34,244 nt of DNA from Bradyrhizobium sp. (GTDB lineage Bacteria > Pseudomonadota > Alphaproteobacteria > Rhizobiales > Xanthobacteraceae), in assembly GCA_021732175.1 (NCBI GenBank), contig JAKFVP010000559.1, positions 1 to 34,244 of the forward strand, read 5' to 3'. Both the position numbers and the translations under genes were made by a program. Every line of letters starts with the position of its first letter. Position 1 is the first letter of the stretch. Below, piece by piece: positions 1-7,979 of the stretch. The notes under the pieces are model-generated. The model ran no database searches and was not told the origin of the DNA. It worked only from the letters and a program-made list of their open reading frames with translations.

Positions 1-1677
1 ACCCGCATCAATCGGTTTCCCCCGCGTGCAATGACTGGGGCAGAGATTGAACAGACGATCTCGGATTACGTGCGCTGCGCGCTGCTCGCAAAGGAGGCCG
101 GGTTCGATGGCATTGAGATCATGGGATCGGAAGGTTACCTCATTAATCAGTTCACGGTGGTGCGAACCAACAACCGTACCGATGAGTGGGGCGGATCGGA
201 GCAGAACCGCCATCGGCTCGCGGTGGAACTCGTCAAACGCTCGCGAAGCGCCACCGGCGACGACTTCATCATTGTCTACCGAATCTCGGCGCTGGACCTC
301 GTCGAAGGAGGTGCAACCGGCGAGGAGATTGATCGGCTTGCCCAACGGGTCGAGGCCGCGGGCGCCGACATTCTCAACACCGGTATCGGCTGGCATGAAG
401 CGCGCGTTCCCACGATCGCTTACGTCATTCCGCGCGGCGCATGGCGTTTTGCGGCATCGCGTCTGAAGAAAGCGGTCAGGATTCCGGTAGTGGCATCAAA
501 TCGCATTAATACGCCGGATACCGCAGAAGAGATTCTGGCGGCGGGGGATAGCGATCTAATATCGATGGCCCGCCCGATGCTGGCCGATCCGCACTTCGCC
601 AGGAAGGTGCGGGAGGGCAACGCCGGCAAAATCAACATCTGCATTGCCTGCAATCAGGCCTGCCTCGACCTGATCTTTTCCGAGCGGACCGCGAGTTGCC
701 TGGTTAATCCGCGTGCCTGCCGCGAGACTGAGTTTGAGGACGGCCCGGCTCAGACCTCGCGCAGGATCGCAGTGATTGGCGCAGGCGCGGGCGGTCTCGC
801 AGCTGCCGCGGAAGCCAGCCGACGCGGGCACAAGGTAACCCTGTTTGAGGCCGCTGATCGCATAGGCGGGCAACTCAACCTTGCCCGAGCAGTCCCGGGC
901 AAGGTCGAGTTCGACGAAATGCTGAGTTATTACAGCGGCCAAATCGCCGATGGCGGCGTCGATCTCAGGCTGAATTCTGCTCCATCGGTTAGTGACCTGA
1001 AAGACGCGCGGTTCGATGCTGTCGTTGTCGCCTGCGGCGTCCATCCCCGTGTGCCGGAGATTCCCGGCATCAAACATCCCAAGGTGGTGTTCTACAACGA
1101 TTTGTTGAGTGGCAAAAGCCACGCGGGACGGCGAGTCGCCATCATCGGCGCGGGAGGCATCGGTTTCGATGTCGCCGAATACCTCTGCCATTCGCAGCCT
1201 GATGAACCGCCAAAATCACGGGCAATGGATATTCGTGAGTTTCAGCAGGAGTGGAATGTCGATGCCAGCCTTACGAAAGCTGGAGGGCTATCGGGCGATC
1301 CGCTGGCACCAAAGCCAAGTTCGCGCGAAATTACCATGCTGCAGCGCAAGAAGACGCGGCCTGGCCTCGGTCTCGGCGTCTCGACTGGTTGGATCCTGCG
1401 TAGCAGTCTTGAAAAGCGCGGGGTCAAGATTGTCGGAGGGGTTATCTATCAGCGGATCGACGATCAAGGTTTGCATTTCGTGGCCGAGGGTGAGCCAAGT
1501 ACGCTCGCGGTCGATACGATCGTAGTTTGCGCCGGCCAAGTATCTAACCGCGATATGCTCACCGAACTGCTCAAGACCGGAATCGAGACGCATGTCATCG
1601 GCGGCGCCAAGGAGGCTTCCGAACTCGACGCGATGCGTGCGGTCGAGGAGGGCGTGCGGGTCGCGCACGCGCTTTAA
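1..1677 (+). CDS. NADH:flavin oxidoreductase / 2,4-dienoyl-CoA reductase-like (FMN barrel + 4Fe-4S + FAD/NAD domains), 5'-partial
   Basis: Frame is open from base 1 (TRINRFPPRAMTGAEIEQT...). Cys motif CIACNQACLD...SCLVNP and dinucleotide-binding motif AVIGAGAGGLAAA, as in FadH-type enzymes. Confidence 0.88.
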   Translation, partial: TRINRFPPRAMTGAEIEQTISDYVRCALLAKEAGFDGIEIMGSEGYLINQFTVVRTNNRTDEWGGSEQNRHRLAVELVKRSRSATGDDFIIVYRISALDLVEGGATGEEIDRLAQRVEAAGADILNTGIGWHEARVPTIAYVIPRGAWRFAASRLKKAVRIPVVASNRINTPDTAEEILAAGDSDLISMARPMLADPHFARKVREGNAGKINICIACNQACLDLIFSERTASCLVNPRACRETEFEDGPAQTSRRIAVIGAGAGGLAAAAEASRRGHKVTLFEAADRIGGQLNLARAVPGKVEFDEMLSYYSGQIADGGVDLRLNSAPSVSDLKDARFDAVVVACGVHPRVPEIPGIKHPKVVFYNDLLSGKSHAGRRVAIIGAGGIGFDVAEYLCHSQPDEPPKSRAMDIREFQQEWNVDASLTKAGGLSGDPLAPKPSSREITMLQRKKTRPGLGLGVSTGWILRSSLEKRGVKIVGGVIYQRIDDQGLHFVAEGEPSTLAVDTIVVCAGQVSNRDMLTELLKTGIETHVIGGAKEASELDAMRAVEEGVRVAHAL

Positions 1678-1695
1678 AGGGGGGAGGAGCCTGAG

Positions 1696-2568
1696 ATGAG
1701 TTCGCAAAGCAGCCAGCCGAGTTACGGGTTCACCGACGACGAACTCTCCACGATCCCGACAGTGTACCGACCTGATCTGTTCACCGGCCAGACCATCATC
1801 GTCAGCGGCGCGGGGAGCGGACTCGGGAAGGCGATCGCATTCCTGTTTGCGAGGCTTGGCGCCAATCTGGCAATCTGCGGGCGCGACGCCGAGAAGCTCG
1901 CACACGTCGTTCCGGATCTAGAGAGTCTCGGCGCCCGCGTCTTCAGTAGAAGTCTCACCATCCGCGACCCCGATCAAGTCAACGAATTCGTCAAAGACGT
2001 CTGGGATCATTTTGGTCGTGTCGATGTGATGATCAATAATGCCGGTGGGCAGTTCGCCCAGATGGCCATCGACTTCAAGCCAAAGGGCTGGAACGCAGTG
2101 ATCGATACCAACCTGAACGGATCGTGGTGGATGATGCAAGCGGCGGCTCGCGAGTGGATCGAGCGCGGCAAGACCGGCAATATCGTCAATATCGTGGCAT
2201 TGATCTGGCGAGGCCTGCCGGGGATGGCGCACACCGCCGCGGCGCGGGCCGGGGTGATCTACGCGTCCAAGACCGTCGCGGTCGAATGGGCGCCGCACGG
2301 CATCCGGGTGAATTGTGTTGCCCCTGGCGTCAATGAAACCACGGCATTCGACCGCTATGTTCCGGAAGGCTCCGCGACCTACAAGGAAGCGAATCCCATG
2401 AAACGGCACGGCGATGCATGGGATATCGCCGAGGCCTGCGTTTATCTCGCCGCGCCGTCAGGGAAATTCATCACGGGCGAAACGCTTTCGGTAGACGGCG
2501 GGCAGCAAATGTGGGGCGATCCGTGGCCTGCCGGACGTCCGAAATATTTTCGCATTGGTCAGACGTAA
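1696..2568 (+). CDS. SDR family oxidoreductase (DECR-like)
   Basis: Rossmann motif VSGAGSGLGKA, NNAGG, RVNCVAPG, C-terminal VDGGQQMWG; Shine-Dalgarno-like ggggaggag upstream. Confidence 0.88.
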   Translation: MSSQSSQPSYGFTDDELSTIPTVYRPDLFTGQTIIVSGAGSGLGKAIAFLFARLGANLAICGRDAEKLAHVVPDLESLGARVFSRSLTIRDPDQVNEFVKDVWDHFGRVDVMINNAGGQFAQMAIDFKPKGWNAVIDTNLNGSWWMMQAAAREWIERGKTGNIVNIVALIWRGLPGMAHTAAARAGVIYASKTVAVEWAPHGIRVNCVAPGVNETTAFDRYVPEGSATYKEANPMKRHGDAWDIAEACVYLAAPSGKFITGETLSVDGGQQMWGDPWPAGRPKYFRIGQT

Positions 2569-2625
2569 ACAAGCTCCCGAAATCGAATATCCGATATGCC
2601 GCCGCAGCGTTAACGATTTTGACCG

Positions 2626-3492
2626 CTACGACAATCCTGCATCGCCGCGTTCGCGTTTGGCAAATTTAACGGCGTCGATCATATCGCGGGCGTCGTGGGC
2701 CAGATGTAGCGTCTCGCCGCCGTCGATGTACCAGTCCTCGCCGGTGACGAATTGACCGAGCGGCGAGGACAGAAAAATGATTGCTGCAGAAATATCCTCG
2801 ACGCTGCCCATGCGCCCCAGCACGTTGCGGTTGAGCCTGACCCAGTCGTCCGGCGGTATCGGATAGCGGCCAAGCGCCTCGGTCTTGATGGTTCCGGGTG
2901 CGACGCAGTTTAGGCGAATACCGAACTCGGCCCACTCGTAGGCGAGCGTTCGCATCATCGCGGTAACGCCGCCGCGCGCTGCCGCGGTATGCACGAAGCC
3001 GCCAAGGCCGCTGCGGATACAGGCGGTTACGAACACAATCGATCCGCCATTCGCCAACATGAAATGGTCCGCGGCAGCCTTGGTTACCTGCCACGAGCCG
3101 ATCAGGTTGTTGCGGATCACGGTTTCAAAGCCCTTGTTGCTGAGTTCGCGGGCTGGCGTGACGAATTGTCCGCCGGCATTATTGACGAGGATATTGAGCC
3201 CGCCGAACTCGGCTTTGATCTTCTCCATCGCGCGTTCGATCAAGTCGGGTTCGCGAATGTCCGCCGACACGGCAAATGCCTCGCCACCCGCGTCGCGGAT
3301 TACCTTTGCGGTGCTCTCTATCGGATCGATGCGGCGGCCGAGAACGGCGATGCGGGCCCCGCAGCGCGCCATCTCAATGGCCGTGGCGCGGCCCATTCCT
3401 GTGCCGCCGCCGGTGACGAGTGCGACCTGGCCCTTGAGAAGTTCCGGCGCGAAGCGCGTTTTTGAAGGACTCTCGTGCATCACCAATCCCAT
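2626..3492 (-). CDS. SDR family oxidoreductase, paralogous to 1696-2568
   Basis: VTGGGTGMGRA, NNAGGQF, LNCVAPG, YIDGGETL; convergent with the preceding SDR. Confidence 0.88.
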   Translation of the reverse strand: MGLVMHESPSKTRFAPELLKGQVALVTGGGTGMGRATAIEMARCGARIAVLGRRIDPIESTAKVIRDAGGEAFAVSADIREPDLIERAMEKIKAEFGGLNILVNNAGGQFVTPARELSNKGFETVIRNNLIGSWQVTKAAADHFMLANGGSIVFVTACIRSGLGGFVHTAAARGGVTAMMRTLAYEWAEFGIRLNCVAPGTIKTEALGRYPIPPDDWVRLNRNVLGRMGSVEDISAAIIFLSSPLGQFVTGEDWYIDGGETLHLAHDARDMIDAVKFAKRERGDAGLS

Positions 3493-3528
3493 GCCTGAAA
3501 ATACTTTTGCGTTCGGTCGAGTTTAATA

Positions 3529-3550
3529 TATTCTAACATATGTTAGAATA
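3529..3550. promoter_or_regulatory. Perfect 22-bp palindrome, candidate TetR-type operator
   Basis: tattctaacatatgttagaata is its own reverse complement; lies between the divergent SDR (2626-3492) and enoyl-CoA hydratase (3568). Confidence 0.75.
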
Positions 3551-3567
3551 CATAAAAAGGCAGATCG

Positions 3568-4353
3568 ATGTCAGACAATGAACCTATACGTTATTCGCTC
3601 GAGGATGGCATTGCCACGATTACCATCGATCGGCCCGCGCGTAAGAACGCCCTGTCGGTTGAGGCGATGAACGGTTTGACCAATGCCTGGGAGCGTGTCG
3701 AACGGGATTCCCAGGCGAGGGTGGTGATCCTGACCTCGGCTGACTGCGGCGTATTCTCCGCCGGTCTGGACCTCAGGCAGGCAGCCGAGATCAGGGCGCG
3801 TGACGGCGTCGACATACTGACCCTGATGCGCGATCCGATGCAAACGGCCATGCGAACCGTTTCAAAGCCGATCATCGCGGCGATGACTGGGTCGCTGATG
3901 GCGGGCGGGATGCTGCTGGCGCTGAAGTGCGACCTGAGGATCGGCTTACGCGGTACACGCGCCGGGATTACCGAGGTCAAGATGGGGCGGGGATCGCCGT
4001 GGGCAGTACCGCTGCTCTGGATGTTGCCGCAACCCGTGGTGATGGAACTCGTCTTGACCGGCGAGACCCTGCCGATCGAGCGGCTCGCGGAGTATGGTTT
4101 CGTCAATTATCTGGAAGAAACACCCGACGCTGTTCGTGCGCGTGCATTGCAACTTGCGCGCAAGATTGTAGAAGGCGCACCATTGTCGGTGAGGGCGGCC
4201 AAGGCCAGCGTGTTGGCCGCGATGGACCTCGGCTGCGAGAAGGGGCTCGTTGAGGCCAACAGGCTTCATGTCGAAGCCTACGCAAGCCTCGATGCCATTG
4301 AAGGCCCGAGAGCCTTTGCAGAGAAGCGTAAGCCGGTGTGGCAAGGTAAATAA
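3568..4353 (+). CDS. Enoyl-CoA hydratase/isomerase family protein
   Basis: Crotonase fold: ATITIDRPARKNALS, VFSAGLDLRQ, oxyanion-hole region MTGSLMAGGMLLALKCDLRI. Confidence 0.9.
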   Translation: MSDNEPIRYSLEDGIATITIDRPARKNALSVEAMNGLTNAWERVERDSQARVVILTSADCGVFSAGLDLRQAAEIRARDGVDILTLMRDPMQTAMRTVSKPIIAAMTGSLMAGGMLLALKCDLRIGLRGTRAGITEVKMGRGSPWAVPLLWMLPQPVVMELVLTGETLPIERLAEYGFVNYLEETPDAVRARALQLARKIVEGAPLSVRAAKASVLAAMDLGCEKGLVEANRLHVEAYASLDAIEGPRAFAEKRKPVWQGK

Positions 4354-4460
4354 GGCAAGGCAGATGAGGATTGTGCCGAACGATGTCCGCTTTCATGCTT
4401 TCGAGTTGATAGCGGATACCAATCCTTTCCGACAATTTTTCCTTACCCGCAGGGTCAACG

Positions 4461-5633
4461 ATGAGCACGCACCACGTCGGCACCCCGAAACGCTCGGCTT
4501 ATTTCAGAGAAGAGCATGAACTGCTGAAAGCCCAGATACGGCGATTCGTCGAGGAGGAGATCAAGCCGTATGCGCTGCAATGGGAGCAGGACGGCATGGT
4601 GCCGCGCGACGTGCTGCGGCGCATGGGTGAGCTTGGCTTTCTGGGCATCCGCTATTCAGCAGAATATGGCGGCTCGAACATGGATACGTTGGCCACCGTT
4701 GTTTTGGCCGAGGAACTGGGACGGTCGACGTTCTCGGGAGTGGCGATCACGGTTCTGGTTCATACCGACATGGCGTCGGTGCATCTCTACAACGCCGGCT
4801 CGCAGGCCTTGAAGGACCACTTCATGCCGGATGTCATTGCAGGGAAGAAGATCGTCGCTGTCGGCGTCACCGAACCTGGCGCGGGCTCTGACGTGAAAGG
4901 CATTCGCACCACCGCGCGCCGCGAGGGCGACGGCTATGTGCTCAATGGCACCAAGATGTTCATCACCAACGGTGTACATGCGGACCTTTATTGCATCGCC
5001 GCCGTGAGCAGTCCGGATGCACGTCCGTCCCAGCGCTTGTCGATGTTCCTCGTGGAGAAAGGTACGCCCGGTTTCCGGGTTGGTCGCGATCTCGACAAGC
5101 AGGGCTGGAGGTCATCAGACACGGCGGAGTTGCTGTTCGAGGATTGCCGGATCCCCGCAACGAACCTGCTCGGCGAGGAGGGACGCGGTTTCTACGGGAT
5201 CATGCAAAACTTCCAGAACGAGCGGATCGTGCTCGGTGCAATGGCGATGGGTGAGGCGCTAGCTGCGATAGAGATCACGCTGGACTGGGTCACGCAGCGG
5301 CAGACCTTCGGCGCGCCGCTGTGGTCGAGACAGGCTATCCGTCATCGGTTGGCGATGCTGGCGGCCAAGGTTGAGGCAGGGCGGCAACTTGTTTATTGCG
5401 CGGCATGGCTGGTAACGCAGGGGATCGATGCCACCAAGGAAGTATCGATGGTCAAGGCTTATTGCGGCGAGCTCGTCAACGAGGTGATGTACACGTGCCT
5501 GCAATTTCACGGCGGCATGGGTTACATGCGAGAGAGTACGATTGAACGAATGTCGCGAGATGCTCGCGTTCAATCAATTGGCGGCGGCACTACTGAAGTA
5601 ATGCTGGAAGAGGTCGCCAAGCGTATGCGATAA
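4461..5633 (+). CDS. Acyl-CoA dehydrogenase
   Basis: VGVTEPGAGSDVKGIRTTA, MFITNG, FGAPLWSRQAI, QFHGGMGYMRE, IGGGTTEVMLEEVAKRM. Confidence 0.93.
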   Translation: MSTHHVGTPKRSAYFREEHELLKAQIRRFVEEEIKPYALQWEQDGMVPRDVLRRMGELGFLGIRYSAEYGGSNMDTLATVVLAEELGRSTFSGVAITVLVHTDMASVHLYNAGSQALKDHFMPDVIAGKKIVAVGVTEPGAGSDVKGIRTTARREGDGYVLNGTKMFITNGVHADLYCIAAVSSPDARPSQRLSMFLVEKGTPGFRVGRDLDKQGWRSSDTAELLFEDCRIPATNLLGEEGRGFYGIMQNFQNERIVLGAMAMGEALAAIEITLDWVTQRQTFGAPLWSRQAIRHRLAMLAAKVEAGRQLVYCAAWLVTQGIDATKEVSMVKAYCGELVNEVMYTCLQFHGGMGYMRESTIERMSRDARVQSIGGGTTEVMLEEVAKRMR

Positions 5634-5654
5634 CCAACGCACAAACTGGAAACA

Positions 5655-6329
5655 CTAACGCGGCAAGATGCCGTTGAAGATCAGCAACGTGGTCCGGCTC
5701 GCCAATTCCTGTACCGAGCTGCTTTTTCGCGCATCGAACCACTCGACCGTCCAATTCAAGGCACCAAGAATAAACCTGCGTAGCGGAACGATTAGTATCT
5801 CCGGGCGGATTTCGCCGGCACGCTGCGCATCCGCCAGCATGTCATCCCAATATTTGCCATAGGCGCGGCGCAGTGGACGATGGCGCTTCTTGATGCGCTC
5901 CGGCAACTGACCGTAGACGCGCATGTTGGCGGAGGTGTAGTCGCTTTCTTGCAGCAGGGTGACAAGATGAGCTTTGATCGCGGCGCTGATCTTGTTCCGG
6001 TGCGACCCCTTGCCAAGTTCGTTCACACTTGCCTTTACCGCATCGAATATACGTTGCAATCCAAGTTCGAGGATTTCGTCCAATATCGCGGTTTTCGAAT
6101 CGAAGTGGTAGTAGATGCTGCCTGCCTTCATTCCCGCCTTGTCAGCGATCTGTCGAAGCGTAGTGGCGGAATAGCCCTGCTGTCGAAAAAGCTGTGCCGC
6201 GACCCGAAGGATAAGGTCTCGTGAAACGTGCGATTTCGGCGGCACGGAAAGTGCGACATTTTTACGCTTGGGCTCGCGCTTGGCAACCCGCTTCATTCTC
6301 GATGAAGATTTCAAATCTTGCTCGCTCAA
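5655..6329 (-). CDS. TetR/AcrR family transcriptional regulator
   Basis: N-terminal HTH: ILRVAAQLFRQQGYSATTLRQIADKAGMKAGSIYYHFDSKTAIL. Confidence 0.92.
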   Translation of the reverse strand: MSEQDLKSSSRMKRVAKREPKRKNVALSVPPKSHVSRDLILRVAAQLFRQQGYSATTLRQIADKAGMKAGSIYYHFDSKTAILDEILELGLQRIFDAVKASVNELGKGSHRNKISAAIKAHLVTLLQESDYTSANMRVYGQLPERIKKRHRPLRRAYGKYWDDMLADAQRAGEIRPEILIVPLRRFILGALNWTVEWFDARKSSSVQELASRTTLLIFNGILPR

Positions 6330-6556
6330 ACCCGAATGGCATCACCGTACAAAGCCCAGCTCTTGCACCAGATGAGTAATGCCGTGTAATAGACCAACAA
6401 GGCTGTTCGGGCAACATTGCGAAGCGCTGAAACTACTTTCAATGGGCGGCCAGCGAACGACTCAAGCCTCGGACGATACATCATCACGATCCGACCGTAA
6501 TAGACGGATCGGCCTCTTGCAAGGGAGCCGGGCCTTGTCCCCATTGGTCTGGCCGG

Positions 6557-7792
6557 CTACAACTCGATATCGCCGGCCAGCAGCCGCTGCGCGATGGTGC
6601 GTGCCAGGATCTCGTTGGTGCCGTCGGCAATGTTGATGATTCGCAAATCCTGCAAGGCATGGACGAGGCCGACCTCGTTGGTAAGGCCCATGGCGCCGTG
6701 GGCCTGTATCGCTTGATCGACGGCTCGATAGCCCACCTGTACGGCGTAGGCTTTCGCCATCGACAACTCCTTCACGGCCCGCTCGCCACTATCGAGCAGC
6801 ATCGCGGCGTTGAGTCCCATCAGATGCGCGGCGTGAAGTTCAGTGGCGGCGCGCGCGAGCGGGAACGAGACGCCCTGATACTCGGCGATCTTGGCGCCGA
6901 ACGCCTCACGCTGCTTTACATAGCCGAGCGCCTTCTCGATCGCCCAGCGGCCCTGACCAACCGCACGTGCCGAATTGTAGATCCGCCCGAGCGAAACGCC
7001 ATAGAGCGCGAGCTTGAAGCCGTCGTCGAGCGCGCCGACGAGTTGCCACGGCTCAACCCTGATGTTCTCAAGCACCAGCGCGCCTTCATGACCGCCGGGA
7101 TGACCGAAGAGCCGCACCACGCTTTCAACTTCAAACCCCTCGGTGTCGGTCGGCACCAGAAAGCCGCTGATCCCGCCGGCTTTTCGCTGCGCCTTACCCG
7201 GATCGGTGACGGCAAACACGATGCACCATTCCGCGGTGGGCGAGTTCGTGGTCCAGAGTTTCCGTCCGGTGATGCGCCAGCCGTCTCCATCGCCCACCGC
7301 GCGGGTCTTTATCATGCTGGCGTCCGAGCCCGCTCCTGGTTCCGACAGTCCGAAACACATCGAGGTGCGTCCCGTGATCATTGCGTCGAGACAGCGCGCC
7401 TGCGCCTCCGGTGTCGCTTGCGTCAGCATTGCGCTCGGCCCAAAGGCCCAATGAGCGATCACCCAGGGCGTCAGGATCGAATGGCCGCCGATTCGTCGGT
7501 AGACGGCCTCCCAGGCGACGTAATAGGCAAGATGTCCGAGCCCGCCGCCGCCAATCGCGGCTGGCGCACACATCGCGTAGTAACCTGCCGCGGCGGACGC
7601 CATGCGCACCTCGCGGATTAGCGCGCGCACCTCCGGCGCATAACGCCCGTCGGCAGCATAGGTGAGGCGCGGATCATTGAACAACGCGTGGTTGCGCTCC
7701 AGGCGCGGGAGAACCTCGGCTTCGACAAACCGCATGACCCCATCGCGCACCGCAACCACGTCTTCGGGAAGCTGAAAGCCGATTGCGCTCAT
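6557..7792 (-). CDS. Acyl-CoA dehydrogenase
   Basis: CFGLSEPGAGSDASMIKTRA, LWTTNSPTAEW, FGAKIAEYQGV, QAHGAMGLTNEVGL, IADGTNEILARTIAQRLL. Confidence 0.92.
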   Translation of the reverse strand: MSAIGFQLPEDVVAVRDGVMRFVEAEVLPRLERNHALFNDPRLTYAADGRYAPEVRALIREVRMASAAAGYYAMCAPAAIGGGGLGHLAYYVAWEAVYRRIGGHSILTPWVIAHWAFGPSAMLTQATPEAQARCLDAMITGRTSMCFGLSEPGAGSDASMIKTRAVGDGDGWRITGRKLWTTNSPTAEWCIVFAVTDPGKAQRKAGGISGFLVPTDTEGFEVESVVRLFGHPGGHEGALVLENIRVEPWQLVGALDDGFKLALYGVSLGRIYNSARAVGQGRWAIEKALGYVKQREAFGAKIAEYQGVSFPLARAATELHAAHLMGLNAAMLLDSGERAVKELSMAKAYAVQVGYRAVDQAIQAHGAMGLTNEVGLVHALQDLRIINIADGTNEILARTIAQRLLAGDIEL

Positions 7793-7979
7793 GTAACCAT
7801 CTTCCGTGTCGAGACCAGGGGCTGCGGGCGAAGCGACTTTAGTTATAAGGCAAACTCATCTCACGAGCGATTGTACGCTGTCGTGTTCTCCGGCTGCTAA
7901 ACATCGAGGGAGCCGACCAGGGCGTATCAAGGGCGAGCCACTCATCTTTTCTTTTCAGGCTAAAGCCGGAAATACCCCG

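Noticed and set aside
5634-5654. Bidirectional terminator between the acyl-CoA dehydrogenase and tetR
   Set aside because: Only 21 bp with no hairpin or T-tract.
6326-6544. 72-aa ORF between the TetR and acyl-CoA dehydrogenase genes
   Set aside because: No RBS or domain; probably intergenic.
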